Assembly (NCBI RefSeq): GCF_000382125.1
Contig: NZ_KB907553.1
Span: 62,001-126,000, forward strand
DNA length: 64,000 bases
Direction: 5' to 3'
Origin: Eudoraea adriatica DSM 19308
GTDB lineage: Bacteria; Bacteroidota; Bacteroidia; Flavobacteriales; Flavobacteriaceae
The notes beneath the pieces are model-generated. The model ran no database searches. It was not told the DNA's origin and worked only from the letters and a program-made list of their open reading frames with translations. The position numbers were made by a program, and so were the translations under genes. This document shows, piece by piece, positions 46,399-56,689 of this stretch. Numbering within the stretch: the stretch's first letter is position 1; the number at the start of each line of letters is the position of its first letter.

Positions 46399-46842
46399 CT
46401 ATCTTTTATAAGAAATATAGTCTAATGAAAGTGGTTCCAATTCATTATCCCTGAAATTCATGGCTATCTGGGACCTGTGATGTGTTGAATGGTTTATTAT
46501 ATGAAATAAAATGTCCTGTAAGGTATTTGTGAAAAGCCTGCCTTCTGCATTCTCATAATCTATCCTTAGTTCGAAATCTGCAGCATTCGTAGTTATTTCA
46601 AAAGAGCTTCGCTGATTTTCATAATGAATATCTCCCCATTCCTGGATAGGGTGAATCTGCCAAACTTTGTATTCTGCTGCTTTTCCGAGTATTCTTGAGT
46701 TCCATATGTTATGTGCGTTAAGGATATGGCTGAATAACATTGTGCTTTTCTCAGGTACCTTTTCGAGTTTTATACACTCCTCGATGAGTTTTTTATTGCA
46801 ATAAAAATTGTAATCAAAAAGTTGATTAAAAAAAACTTTCAT
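46399..46842 (-). CDS. DinB-family four-helix protein
   Basis: The 147-residue cytosolic helical bundle shows the putative metal triad: His in HILNAHNIW near 50 and the HSTHHRSQIAM motif near 125. DinB/YfiT proteins are metal-binding, and some are thiol-dependent transferases. It is translated between the TIM barrel and the permease (16 and 11 bp gaps), so it belongs to that operon; its contribution is unknown. Confidence 0.85.
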   Translation of the reverse strand: MKVFFNQLFDYNFYCNKKLIEECIKLEKVPEKSTMLFSHILNAHNIWNSRILGKAAEYKVWQIHPIQEWGDIHYENQRSSFEITTNAADFELRIDYENAEGRLFTNTLQDILFHIINHSTHHRSQIAMNFRDNELEPLSLDYISYKR

Positions 46843-46858
46843 AGGGCATGATAAGTGG

Positions 46859-47863
46859 TTAGGTTATTTCTTTGGATGCTCTAAGCAATAAATCTCTTGT
46901 TGCAATAATACCCTCTTCTTCGGATAATTCTCTTCCTTCATATTCAACTCCAATATAACCCGTATAACCGGCATCCTTTACAATTTGCAGCATCCGAACG
47001 TAGTCTATTACGGTCTCGTTTCCATTTGCGTCAAAATTATGCGACTTGGCGCTAACAGCCTTGGCATGAACCATTAGCTCCTCTACGCCTTGATAAATAT
47101 CATAATTCTCTGCACAACCGGCAGCATAATCTTTCGGATCTTTTCTTTTGATACAGAAATTACCAAAATCTGGCAAAGTACCGCAATTAGGCATGTTAAC
47201 ACTGGTCATAACCTCAGAGAGCATCGCGGCATTTGATGAGAGGCCTCCGTGGTTTTCCACAAGGATATTTATATTCTTAGTTTTCGCATAGGCAGATAGC
47301 ATAGAAAGACCGTCTATTGAATTTGCTTTCCATTCCACCGGATCAGAACTTCCGGCCAGATTAACCCTAATAGCATGGCAGCCCATGGAAGCCGCGGCGT
47401 CCACCCATTTATAATGATTTTCAACGGCTTTCTTACGTTCTGCAGGATCGGAAGTGGCTAAGTCTCCCTGCCCGTCAATCATAATCAAGAGATTCTTTAA
47501 ACCGTGTTTCTCTGCCTCAGCATTGCATTTATCCACAAAAGATTGCATTGCTTCCTTAGAGTAATTCGCAGCTTCTAACTCCTTATCATAAAGCTGACTT
47601 ACATATTCCAGCCCTTCAAACCCCCAATTCTTTGCTTTCTCAGCGAAAGTATAAGGATCAACCCCGTCTGAATTGATCATATTGTGAATAGACCATTGCG
47701 CCAGAGATAATTTAAAAAAAGGTGTTGCAGTTTTCAAAACATTTTCTTCAACCGCTTCTTCTTTTTTTACATCTTTCTTTGCATCCCTGCAGGAGTAAAT
47801 GCCCAATAAGGAAAAACCTATCCCTGCACCGGCACTGTTTCTAATAAAGTTTCTTCTTTTCAT
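46859..47863 (-). CDS. exported sugar phosphate isomerase/epimerase-like TIM barrel 2
   Basis: The 334-residue protein opens with MKRRNFIRNSAGAGIGF and a lipobox-like YSCRD at residue 25. This is a Tat-like twin-arginine start combined with a possible lipoprotein site, so it is probably periplasmic. The barrel domain (about 50-330) has VENHGG, LPDFGNF, HAKAVSAKSHNF and GVEYEG as candidate metal sites. Divergent from GMC oxidoreductase 2, mirroring TIM barrel 1 and GMC 1. Confidence 0.87.
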   Translation of the reverse strand: MKRRNFIRNSAGAGIGFSLLGIYSCRDAKKDVKKEEAVEENVLKTATPFFKLSLAQWSIHNMINSDGVDPYTFAEKAKNWGFEGLEYVSQLYDKELEAANYSKEAMQSFVDKCNAEAEKHGLKNLLIMIDGQGDLATSDPAERKKAVENHYKWVDAAASMGCHAIRVNLAGSSDPVEWKANSIDGLSMLSAYAKTKNINILVENHGGLSSNAAMLSEVMTSVNMPNCGTLPDFGNFCIKRKDPKDYAAGCAENYDIYQGVEELMVHAKAVSAKSHNFDANGNETVIDYVRMLQIVKDAGYTGYIGVEYEGRELSEEEGIIATRDLLLRASKEIT

Positions 47864-48100
47864 AAATATGATTCTCTTGAATAGTTAAGGTGTTGTTTAA
47901 GCGTACTTATATTAAAATTATTGACTTGTATTTTCAATGTTTAAGAGGTGAAAATTATCGTTCAGCCTTAAATAAAACATACATTTTAATATCCTCAGTT
48001 TACATTCTATTTAAATGCAGAATCCATAAGTTAATAAGCCTTTAAATGTAAAAAATTAATTTTATATTTGATGCCTTTAGCATATAAACAATAGAGCTAT

Positions 48101-49819
48101 ATGAGTAAATTTTATTACAATGAAGAACAGGAATCTTATGATGCCATTGTTGTAGGGACCGGTATTAGTGGTGGTTGGGCAGCAAAAGAGTTATGTGAAA
48201 AAGGACTTAAAACTCTGGTACTGGAACGTGGGCGAATGGTAAAACATCGGGAAGATTACCCCACCGCAAATATGGACACCTGGGACTTTCCAAATAACGG
48301 AGAACTTCCCCCTGAAGAAGCAGCCAAACAATCAAAACAGGCGCGTACGGGCTATACCGTTAGAGCCCCACATAATTTTTGGTTTGTAAATGATATAGAA
48401 CATCCATACAATGAAATAAAACGATTCGACTGGATGCGTGGCTATCATGTAGGAGGAAGATCCTTGCTCTGGGGCCGGCATAGCTACCGCTGGAGCGATA
48501 TCGATTTTGAAGCAAATAAAAAGGAAGGCATTGCCGTGGACTGGCCGGTTCGTTATAAAGATATTGCCCCGTGGTATTCTAAAGTAGAAACCTATGTGGG
48601 GATATCCGGGGAAACTTTAGGACTGCCACAGTTGCCCGATAGTGTGTTTGAACCCATGATGGAATTGAATTGCGTAGAGCAACACGTGAGGGAAAAAGTA
48701 GCGGAGAATTTTGATGGTCGTGTAATCACGGCAGGTCGTGTAGCCCACATAAATAGCAGCAAACAATTTGAAGGTGACGGGAGAAGCAAATGTCAATATA
48801 GGAACCGTTGTATTCGGGGATGTCCTTTTGGCGCCTATTTCAGCAGTAACTCATCTACCTTGCCGGCAGCAGAAGCCACCGGAAATATGACCCTGAGACC
48901 TGATTCTATTGTTCATGAAGTTATGTACGACCCCGATACAAAAAAGGCAAGCGGAGTAAAAGTGATCGACAGGGTTACCAAAGAAACCTTTGAATTTAAA
49001 GCCAAGGTAATCTTTTTATGTGCTTCGGCCATTGCTTCTACTTCAATACTAATGCAATCTAAATCGGAACGGTTCCCTAATGGGATGGGAAATGATTCAG
49101 ATCAATTGGGCCGCAATATTATGGACCACCATCTTGGGGTAGGTGCTTCGGGTAAATATGACGGATTTGATGACAAATTTTATAAGGGCAGAAAACCCAA
49201 CGGCATTTATGTGCCACGGTTCCGGAATATAGGAGGCAATTCCAATGTAGATACTTTTAAGCGCGGATATGGCTACCAGGGAAGCGGCAGCAGAAGTAAC
49301 TGGGATGAGGCTGTTTCTGAATTGTCTCACGGTAAAGACCTGAAAGAAGCTATCCTTAAACCCGGGGGCTGGACCATAGGGATGGGTGGTTTTGGAGAAG
49401 TATTGCCTTATGAAGATAACCGAATGACCCTTGATTATGATAAATTGGATAGTTGGGGGCTGCCTACGGTGACCTTTGATGCCGAGCTGAAAGAAAACGA
49501 ATTGAAAATGCGTGAGGATATGAAAGAGCAGGCATTTGAGATGCTGACAAAAGCCGGTATCAGGGATGTTGAAGCTTTTGATAAACCTGTGGCCCTTGGT
49601 TTGGGGATCCACGAAATGGGAACTGCAAGGATGGGAAGGGACCCGGAAACTTCCGTAGTTAACGGATTTAACCAGGTCCATACTGTTAAAAATGTTTATG
49701 TAACGGACGGGGCCTTTATGACCTCATCTGCCTGTGTAAACCCATCATTAACCTATATGGCATTTACAGCCAGGGCAGCCAACCATGCTGCTGAACAACT
49801 TAAAAAAGGATTATTATAA
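48101..49819 (+). CDS. GMC-family oxidoreductase 2
   Basis: A 572-residue paralog of the enzyme at 41648, with FAD motif GTGISGG near residue 18, Cys cluster CQYRNRCIRGCPFG, and catalytic His (GIHEMGTARMG) and Asn (CVNPSLTYMAF). The Cys spacing (C-x5-C-x3-C) might hold an iron-sulfur cluster, as in some FAD sugar dehydrogenases; this is not certain. Its TAA shares one base with the ATG of the subunit-3 gene, so the two are made together. No Tat signal on this protein, so export might depend on the partner. Confidence 0.9.
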   Translation: MSKFYYNEEQESYDAIVVGTGISGGWAAKELCEKGLKTLVLERGRMVKHREDYPTANMDTWDFPNNGELPPEEAAKQSKQARTGYTVRAPHNFWFVNDIEHPYNEIKRFDWMRGYHVGGRSLLWGRHSYRWSDIDFEANKKEGIAVDWPVRYKDIAPWYSKVETYVGISGETLGLPQLPDSVFEPMMELNCVEQHVREKVAENFDGRVITAGRVAHINSSKQFEGDGRSKCQYRNRCIRGCPFGAYFSSNSSTLPAAEATGNMTLRPDSIVHEVMYDPDTKKASGVKVIDRVTKETFEFKAKVIFLCASAIASTSILMQSKSERFPNGMGNDSDQLGRNIMDHHLGVGASGKYDGFDDKFYKGRKPNGIYVPRFRNIGGNSNVDTFKRGYGYQGSGSRSNWDEAVSELSHGKDLKEAILKPGGWTIGMGGFGEVLPYEDNRMTLDYDKLDSWGLPTVTFDAELKENELKMREDMKEQAFEMLTKAGIRDVEAFDKPVALGLGIHEMGTARMGRDPETSVVNGFNQVHTVKNVYVTDGAFMTSSACVNPSLTYMAFTARAANHAAEQLKKGLL

Positions 49820-50466
49820 TGGACAGAAGAATCGCAATTAAAAATATGGGGTTGGCACTTGGTTATACCGTGGCCACCCCAACATTGTTAAGCCTTGTTC
49901 AGGGATGTAAAACTGCAGATACCGTTGCCTGGACTCCAGATTTTTTTACAAAGGAACAGGGTAACGTACTTCTTAAGCTGGTAGATATCATCCTTCCTAA
50001 AACAGACACACCTTCGGCTTCTGAAGTTAATGTGCATATATTCATAGATCGTTTTACCAACGAGATCATGGAAGACATACAACAAACCGTAACAAAATTG
50101 TCTTTTGATAAATTTATTGTAAAGGCGCTTAAGGATTCCGGTAAAGATGAAGCGAATGATTTAACTTCTGAAGACCTGGAGCCCGTCCTGGCAGAAGCTC
50201 TTAAACTAAGCGAAGAAGAGGAGATAATGAATGAGGATCTGGTTATAAAGAACCCCTCAGCCATGATTAAAGGTGAAAATGATGCAGTATCAGAGGAACC
50301 AGTTACTTATAACTTTGCGAAGAATATTCGGGATATGACAATTTGGGGTTATAAAACTTCGGAATATGTTGGGGAAGAAGTTCTTGCATATTTACCGGTT
50401 CCAGGTGAATATATTGGATGTGGCGATCTTAATGAACTTACAGGGGGTAAAGATTGGTCACTATAA
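49819..50466 (+). CDS. gluconate 2-dehydrogenase subunit 3 family protein
   Basis: Small subunit of 215 residues for the GMC oxidoreductase. The start MDRRIAIKNMGLALGYTVA looks like a Tat-type signal with an RR pair, and CKTAD at 30 could be a lipobox. The rest (about 40-200) is helical with VDIILPKTDTPSAS, typical of the family. In Caulobacter LacA-type systems the small subunit carries the catalytic subunit out by Tat; the same is inferred here. No cytochrome c gene is adjacent. Confidence 0.88.
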   Translation: MDRRIAIKNMGLALGYTVATPTLLSLVQGCKTADTVAWTPDFFTKEQGNVLLKLVDIILPKTDTPSASEVNVHIFIDRFTNEIMEDIQQTVTKLSFDKFIVKALKDSGKDEANDLTSEDLEPVLAEALKLSEEEEIMNEDLVIKNPSAMIKGENDAVSEEPVTYNFAKNIRDMTIWGYKTSEYVGEEVLAYLPVPGEYIGCGDLNELTGGKDWSL

Positions 50467-50476
50467 AGAATATAAA

Positions 50477-51397
50477 TTGAAAAGAAGAAATTTCATAAAT
50501 AAGACGGCTTTTGCGGCAAGTGCCTTGTCTCTGACAGGTTCTTCGGCTTTTGGTTTTTCCTCAAAAGAAGACGCAAAACATTCTTTTCACCTGAAATATG
50601 CTCCCCATATTGGCATGTTCAAACACCATGCCGGAGAAGATCCTATCTCCCAACTGCATTTTATGGCAGATCAGGGGTTTACTGCCTTTGAGGATAATGG
50701 TATGGCCGACCGTAAAATTGAATTACAGGAAAGCATGGCCCGGACTATGCGGGAAAGGAAGATAGAAATGGGTGTTTTTGTTGCCCATAAAATCTATTGG
50801 ACCGAGCCAAATCTGGCGTCCGGAGATAGAGATAAACGCCAAGAATTCCTTAATGATATCAGAAAAGCCATTGATGTTGCAAAAAGGGTCAACGCAAAAT
50901 GGATGACAGTAGTCCCTGGTCATGTGGATCTCAGATTGTCAATGGGCTACCAGACCGCTAATGTCATTGAATCTCTTAAACAAGCCAGTGCACTTTTGGA
51001 ACCCCATAATTTAATTATGGTACTGGAACCACTGAACTTCCGTAACCACCCCGGTTTATTTCTTTCTGGTTCTCCACAGGCCTATGAAATTTGTAAGGCG
51101 GTTGATTCTCCTTCCTGCAAAATACTTTTTGATATTTATCACCAACAAATCCAGGAAGGCAACCTCATACCCAATATTGAAGCCTGCTGGGATGAAATTG
51201 CCTATTTTCAGATCGGGGACAACCCCGGCAGAAATGAGCCTACTACGGGAGAGATAAATTATAAAAACGTTTTTAAGTTTATCCATGAAAAAGGTTTTAA
51301 TGGCATTATGGGGATGGAACATGGAAATTCTATTCCTGGTAAAAATGGTGAATTAGCTGTAATAAATGCCTATAAAACAGTGGATGCCTTTATATAA
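50477..51397 (+). CDS. exported hydroxypyruvate-isomerase-like TIM barrel 3
   Basis: The 306-residue protein is read from TTG 50477, ten bases after the subunit-3 stop, because this gives a Tat-like leader (KRRNFINKTAFAASALS). The in-frame ATG at 50366 lies inside the previous gene. The barrel has Glu in VLEPLNF, Asp and His in FDIYHQQI, and Glu in GMEHG as metal ligands, as in hydroxypyruvate isomerase and tagatose-epimerase-like enzymes. Third gene of the GMC 2 operon; probably periplasmic, acting on the oxidised sugar. Confidence 0.85.
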   Translation: MKRRNFINKTAFAASALSLTGSSAFGFSSKEDAKHSFHLKYAPHIGMFKHHAGEDPISQLHFMADQGFTAFEDNGMADRKIELQESMARTMRERKIEMGVFVAHKIYWTEPNLASGDRDKRQEFLNDIRKAIDVAKRVNAKWMTVVPGHVDLRLSMGYQTANVIESLKQASALLEPHNLIMVLEPLNFRNHPGLFLSGSPQAYEICKAVDSPSCKILFDIYHQQIQEGNLIPNIEACWDEIAYFQIGDNPGRNEPTTGEINYKNVFKFIHEKGFNGIMGMEHGNSIPGKNGELAVINAYKTVDAFI

Positions 51398-51972
51398 ACT
51401 ACCGATCACCCTAAACAGTACTATCCGGTTATTACAACAGTAAAATCTCTTTATTCAAAAAAAGGGAATTCGTTGCCCTTTGGTAATTAAATTGTTGTCT
51501 TAACATTTTTTATATCTTTTTTTTACAATTTCGTAATCTTTATATGGATTTGATGCGTATATAAGATTGTTGGATGTAATATAATTCACCGATTAATGGA
51601 TAACTATTTTATTATTTTATTGATTTACACAGCATTGATTATCATATCTTATAATGTTGTGCGACCTAACTTCAAAAATTAGGATAAAAGCCTTTTTAAT
51701 AGATTAAAAATCCGGCTTAGAAGGTTTTCCTACCCCTAAATTTAAAATCAATCCCCTATTTAAGGACTCATCCCTAATGTAAAGAAGCAATTATTTATTG
51801 CTTTGTGCACTATTTTGAACTTCAGAGTGCAATCCATAAAAAAACACCTGCAGAACCGGTCTTTAAGATGGGGTAGACCTGCCCGAGGTGTTTTTTAATC
51901 AATAAACACTATTACACTATAACTGAAACGATATAGTATAGTCAGCCAATTGCATTTCAGTATAGGTTACGT
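51398..51972. other. intergenic stretch before nrdA
   Basis: AT-rich. A weak hairpin (AAAGGG 51462-51467 with CCCTTT 51477-51482) follows the TIM-barrel gene. A possible 28-codon frame (51596-51682) would encode a single hydrophobic helix. A hairpin at 51841-51896 ends the nrdA transcript. Nothing else recognised. Confidence 0.6.
51841..51896 (-). terminator. terminator of the nrdBA operon
   Basis: AAAACACCT and AGGTGTTTT form the outer stem; GGTCT and AGACC pair within, giving a branched hairpin ending in an A/T run on both strands. Confidence 0.65.
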
Positions 51973-54450
51973 TCATGAACCGCACATAAGACAATCATCA
52001 TCTGCTTGCCCTTCCTTAGAGCGTGCGATCAATTCTTTCATTTCAGCTTGTGACATTGGTTCCACATCCGGTTCCTGTTGTCCAACTGGTGTTGTTTCAA
52101 CAGGCAATGCTCCTGCAGCTTCAGGTGACGCGGCTGTGACTTCTGCTTCCGCTGCAACACTAACCGGAATTTCCTTTTTCTTGGTATTATCCAATGTAAA
52201 CTTAATGGCGTCTACTGCGGCTTTTGTGCGCAGGTAATACATTCCTGTTTTCAGACCACTCTTCCAGGCATAAAAATGCATAGAAGTTAGTTTCCCGTAA
52301 TTGGCGTTCTCCATAAAGAGGTTTAGCGACTGGCTTTGATCTATAAAATAGCCCCGTTGCCTGGACATATCAATAATGTCCTTCATACTTAGTTCCCATA
52401 CTGTTTTATAAAGCTCCTTAATATCGTCCGGAATATTATCTATATGCTGAACAGAACCATTGGCGCGCATTAATTCCTGTTTGAGGGTTTCATTCCATAA
52501 TCCCAGTTTAACAAGGTCTTCCAACAAATGTTTATTTACTACAATAAATTCGCCGGAAAGTACTCTGCGCGTGTAAATATTCGATGTATAGGGCTCAAAG
52601 CATTCATTATTGCCTAATATCTGCGACGTAGAAGCCGTTGGCATCGGTGCTACTAAAAGCGAATTGCGAACTCCGTGCTTTTCTATTTTATTACGCAATT
52701 TTTCCCAATCCCATCTGCCGGATAATTCTTCATCCTTAATACCCCAAAGGTTATGTTGAAATTGACCCTGAGAAATAGGTGATCCTTTATAAGTAGAATA
52801 AGCTCCCTCTTCTTTTGCCTGTTCCATTGATGCTGTTACAGCTGCATAATAGAGTGTTTCAAAGATATCCTGGTTTAATTGCTTGGCTTCATCACTTGTA
52901 AAAGGCAGGCGCAACATTATAAAAGCATCTGCAAGACCCTGTACCCCCAAACCTATAGGGCGGTGGCGCATATTAGAATTTTCGGCCTCTTTAACAGGGT
53001 AATAGTTTCTGTCAATTACCCTATTTAGATTTTTTGTTACTCTTTTGGTTACTCTGTAGAGCTCTTTATGGTCAAATTCTCCATTTTTAATGAACATTGG
53101 CAACGCTATAGATGCCAGGTTACAAACAGCTACTTCATCAGGAGAAGTATATTCCAATATTTCTGTGCATAAGTTGGAAGAGCGGATGGTTCCCAAATTC
53201 TTTTGATTGCTCTTCCTGTTCGCTGCATCCTTATAGAGCATATACGGTGTCCCGGTCTCTATTTGCGACTCAAGGATTTTTTCCCATAATTCACGTGCTC
53301 TAATCGTTTTCCTGCCCTTCCCAGCCGCTTCATAACCAGTATATAATTTTTCAAAATCCTCACTGTGATTTGTAAATAAGCCGGGGCATTCATTCGGGCA
53401 CATTAAAGTCCATTCTGCATCGGCCTCTACTCTTTTCATAAAAAGATCTGGCACCCACATGGCATAGAAAAGGTCTCTTGCCCTCATTTCTTCTTTCCCG
53501 TGATTTTTTTTAAGGTCTAAAAAATCAAAAATATCCGCATGCCAGGGCTCAACATATATTGCAAAACTCCCTTTTCGCTTTCCGCCGCCCTGGTCAACAT
53601 AGCGGGCCGTATCGTTAAATACCTGCAACATGGGTACAATTCCATTAGATGTGCCGTTTGTTCCTGCTATATAAGACCCGGTTGCCCTTACATTATGGAT
53701 AGAAAGGCCTATACCTCCGGCAGATTGAGAAATTTTCGCAGTCTGCTTTAGCGTATCATAGATACCATCTATACTGTCGTCTTTCATTGCCAATAAGAAA
53801 CATGAAGACATTTGTGGTTTAGGCGTGCCCGAATTAAATAATGTAGGAGTTGCATGCGTAAAGTACTTCTTGGACATAAGCTCATAGGTCTCTATGGCCG
53901 ACTCCATATCATTAAGATGTATCCCAACAGCAACACGCATTAGCATATGCTGTGGTCGTTCTGCTATTTTTCCATTTAATTTTAAGAGGTAAGAACGCTC
54001 AAGCGTTTTAAATCCAAAATAATCATACCCAAAGTCCCGATTATATATTATAGTGGAATCTAACTTGTCAGCATTTTCAGAGATAACCTTAAAAACCTCA
54101 TCAGATAACAACGGTGCTTTTTTTCCGGTTCTGGGATTTACGTATTCATATAAATCCTTCATTGTTTCAAAGAAAGACTTTTTTGTGTTTTTATGTAAGT
54201 TAGAGACAGATATTCGGGCCGCCAATTTCGCATAATCCGGGTGTGCCGTGGTCATTGTGGCTGCAATTTCGGCAGCCAGATTATCCAGTTCGGACGTTGT
54301 CACACCATCGTACAGGCCTTCAATTACCCTCATGGCAACTTTAACAGGATCTACCAGGTTGTTAAGGCCATAACAAAGTTTACGTACTCTGGCCGTGATC
54401 TTATCGAACATCATCGGCTCTTTTCTTCCATCTCTTTTAACTACATACAT
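51973..54450 (-). CDS. nrdA: ribonucleoside-diphosphate reductase class Ia, alpha subunit
   Basis: Reduces ribonucleotides to deoxyribonucleotides in the cytosol. The 825-residue protein has an N-terminal ATP-cone (about 1-90), the catalytic barrel with [15 protein letters not shown] (first redox Cys) near 215, the NLCTEILEY loop (radical Cys) near 430, and a C-terminal CLMCGS carrying the second Cys pair. An Ala/Pro/Glu-rich linker near 770-800 is unlike the compact E. coli tail. It is downstream of nrdB with 107 bp between the genes. Confidence 0.95.
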   Translation of the reverse strand: MYVVKRDGRKEPMMFDKITARVRKLCYGLNNLVDPVKVAMRVIEGLYDGVTTSELDNLAAEIAATMTTAHPDYAKLAARISVSNLHKNTKKSFFETMKDLYEYVNPRTGKKAPLLSDEVFKVISENADKLDSTIIYNRDFGYDYFGFKTLERSYLLKLNGKIAERPQHMLMRVAVGIHLNDMESAIETYELMSKKYFTHATPTLFNSGTPKPQMSSCFLLAMKDDSIDGIYDTLKQTAKISQSAGGIGLSIHNVRATGSYIAGTNGTSNGIVPMLQVFNDTARYVDQGGGKRKGSFAIYVEPWHADIFDFLDLKKNHGKEEMRARDLFYAMWVPDLFMKRVEADAEWTLMCPNECPGLFTNHSEDFEKLYTGYEAAGKGRKTIRARELWEKILESQIETGTPYMLYKDAANRKSNQKNLGTIRSSNLCTEILEYTSPDEVAVCNLASIALPMFIKNGEFDHKELYRVTKRVTKNLNRVIDRNYYPVKEAENSNMRHRPIGLGVQGLADAFIMLRLPFTSDEAKQLNQDIFETLYYAAVTASMEQAKEEGAYSTYKGSPISQGQFQHNLWGIKDEELSGRWDWEKLRNKIEKHGVRNSLLVAPMPTASTSQILGNNECFEPYTSNIYTRRVLSGEFIVVNKHLLEDLVKLGLWNETLKQELMRANGSVQHIDNIPDDIKELYKTVWELSMKDIIDMSRQRGYFIDQSQSLNLFMENANYGKLTSMHFYAWKSGLKTGMYYLRTKAAVDAIKFTLDNTKKKEIPVSVAAEAEVTAASPEAAGALPVETTPVGQQEPDVEPMSQAEMKELIARSKEGQADDDCLMCGS

Positions 54451-54571
54451 GTGTTTCTAATTATTTTTTAAGTCTTAAGTTGATTATTGAAAGCTTACAC
54501 CAGTCAAATACGCCAAATAAATGACCTGAATATCCCTTATAGAAACCGGAAAAAATCCCTGGTTCTATAAT

Positions 54572-55558
54572 TTAGAAATCCGCGTCGAAACTGATTTTTT
54601 GTGCATCTACGTCTTTATCCTTATTGAGGACACCCGCCTTTTGGTATTCTGAAACACGTTTCTCAAAGAAATTGGTTTTTCCCTGAAGAGAAATCATATC
54701 CATAAAATCAAACGGATTTGTAGAGTTGTATACCTTATCACATTCCAGCTCAACCAATAACCTGTCCGTAACAAATTCGAGGTATTGTGTCATGAGCTTG
54801 GCATTCATCCCTATAAGGCTCACGGGAAGTGACTCGGTAATAAATTCGCGTTCTATATTCAAGGCATCAACGAGTATATCCGTAATTCGCTTTTTGGGAA
54901 CCTTGTTAATCAAGTGTTTATTGTGAAGGTGAACTGCATAATCACAGTGCATTCCCTCATCTCTGGAAATTAGTTCGTTGGAGAACGTAAGCCCCGGCAT
55001 CAATCCTCTTTTTTTCAACCAAAAAATAGAGCAGAAAGCCCCGGAAAAAAAGATACCTTCAACAGCGGCAAAAGCAATTAATCTCTCTGCAAAGCTTGGA
55101 GATTCTATCCATTTTAAAGCCCAGTCTGCCTTTTTCTTAATGGCCGGAAAATTTTCAATTGCTTTAAATAAAATCCCTTTTTCCTTTTCATCTTTGACAT
55201 AGGTGTCGATCAATAGAGAATATGTTTCCGAGTGGATATTCTCCATCATAATCTGGAAACCATAAAAGAATTTAGCTTCGGAATATTGCACTTCATTCAC
55301 AAAATTCTCTGCAAGGTTTTCATTTACTATTCCGTCTGAAGCAGCAAAAAATGCAAGTATATGCTTGATGAAATATTTTTCATCATCACTGAGTTTATTG
55401 TTCCAGTCCGTTAAGTCCTCATGAAGGTCTATCTCTTCTGCAGTCCAAAAACAAGCTTCACATTTTTTATACCATTCCCACAAATCATGGTGTTGTATAG
55501 GGAATATGACAAATCTATCTTCGTTTTCTTCTAAAATTGGCTCGAGGGCTGCAGACAT
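54572..55558 (-). CDS. nrdB: ribonucleoside-diphosphate reductase class Ia, beta subunit
   Basis: Diiron-tyrosyl radical subunit of 328 residues. Metal ligands lie in HEDLTDW, MENIHSE and RDEGMHCDY; the radical Tyr is in FFYGFQ, and the [15 protein letters not shown] helix matches the eukaryote-like R2 subgroup. The frame is open to 55660, but ATG 55558 ([15 protein letters not shown]) is preferred. Followed by nrdA on the same strand. Confidence 0.94.
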   Translation of the reverse strand: MSAALEPILEENEDRFVIFPIQHHDLWEWYKKCEACFWTAEEIDLHEDLTDWNNKLSDDEKYFIKHILAFFAASDGIVNENLAENFVNEVQYSEAKFFYGFQIMMENIHSETYSLLIDTYVKDEKEKGILFKAIENFPAIKKKADWALKWIESPSFAERLIAFAAVEGIFFSGAFCSIFWLKKRGLMPGLTFSNELISRDEGMHCDYAVHLHNKHLINKVPKKRITDILVDALNIEREFITESLPVSLIGMNAKLMTQYLEFVTDRLLVELECDKVYNSTNPFDFMDMISLQGKTNFFEKRVSEYQKAGVLNKDKDVDAQKISFDADF

Positions 55559-55779
55559 TATATATATTTTTTTAAGTGTTAATGAAGGATGTGAATTCCT
55601 GATTGTTGGGGGTAACAAAGATTCAAAAATGTTATCAAATTGTAAAGAAGGTTTTATCAAATACTACTCAAAGTTTTTAACACAGCATGTTGAAATCTAC
55701 GTTGGCCATTGATGTTTGCTGACTTTTCTGGAAAGTCAGTCTTTGATAAATAAATGAACTTTTTTGAGTTCGAAAAATT

Positions 55780-55815
55780 AAACCATAAAGTATAATAAAC
55801 CATACTTTTTGGTTT
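55780..55815. repeat. 14-bp imperfect inverted repeat
   Basis: AAACCATAAAGTAT and ATACTTTTTGGTTT pair with one mismatch around an eight-base loop, about 220 bp upstream of nrdB. It could be a terminator or operator; no T run follows. Confidence 0.5.
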
Positions 55816-56548
55816 ATTAGAAAATGAAAAATTAGTAATTCCATTCTAACTCTTCGGCAGTAAGCTAATTACATAAAATATGAGCTTAAAATTACAATTC
55901 TGAATAATTTGGAAATGCCTGTATCTATGAAGATTATACGGGCTCCTATTAAATTCTTCTATTCTTGAGATATTCGGGGCTTATTACACTGCATTCCTTA
56001 AAATTTTAATATGCCAAAGAAAATATAGTGTAAAAGGCGGTCTTATTTTTTACGCATATTCATAAAACTGACAAACCGTACGACTCACTAGATGTTTATA
56101 ATTTTAATTACTTTTTGGTTCTGCTGATCTAGGTAGTTCCCCCGAAACCTAAAAATCGAGCAAATTTCATGACCAACATGATTGGTATGGTTATCCAATT
56201 AGCAACTGCACCTATGGGCCTGCATCAAAGCAATGGTATTTCCATATAGAAAATACCCCCCGGAGTCGTACATAATGGTTTGACAGATTTATTTATACTT
56301 CTAACTGTACAACTGTATTAACCTTCAAAGAACTTAATTTCACCAAGTATTTCTTATTCCGTAAAATTAATTGACGACAATATCCTTCTGGCATTTCTTC
56401 TCCTCTTACGTTTCATAATTTGAAATGTCAGAAGTTAAATCAGGTAAAAAATAACCCATAAAACAATCCTGAGGGCTTTGATTAAGAGACCCGGAAGGAC
56501 GCATCTTATATAGTTCTACTCCGCACACATTTCTGTTATCAGCCTCTG

Positions 56549-56689
56549 CTATTTAGCCAAAAGATTATCCACGCCGTTTTCCGTAACCACTACTTCATCC
56601 AGCAATTCAAAATGTTCATTCTTATCCGTATGAACCGCTAACAAAAGCGCTAAAATTAAAAGGATAAAAAAAATAACACATTTTTTCAT
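56549..56689 (-). CDS. putative 46-residue exported peptide
   Basis: ATG at 56689 opens a frame ending in TAG at 56549. The product has MKKC then a hydrophobic stretch (about 5-19) ending AVHT, and an acidic mature part with FELLDEVVVTENGVD. The LDEVVVT segment looks like a TonB box or the junction seen in the receptors of this window. The signal-like start supports a real gene, but size and isolation keep this tentative. Confidence 0.4.
   Translation of the reverse strand: MKKCVIFFILLILALLLAVHTDKNEHFELLDEVVVTENGVDNLLAK

Noticed and set aside
51596-51682. 28-codon hydrophobic peptide frame
   Set aside because: A single helix of Ile/Leu codons is expected by chance in such AT-rich DNA, and no supporting start signal was seen.
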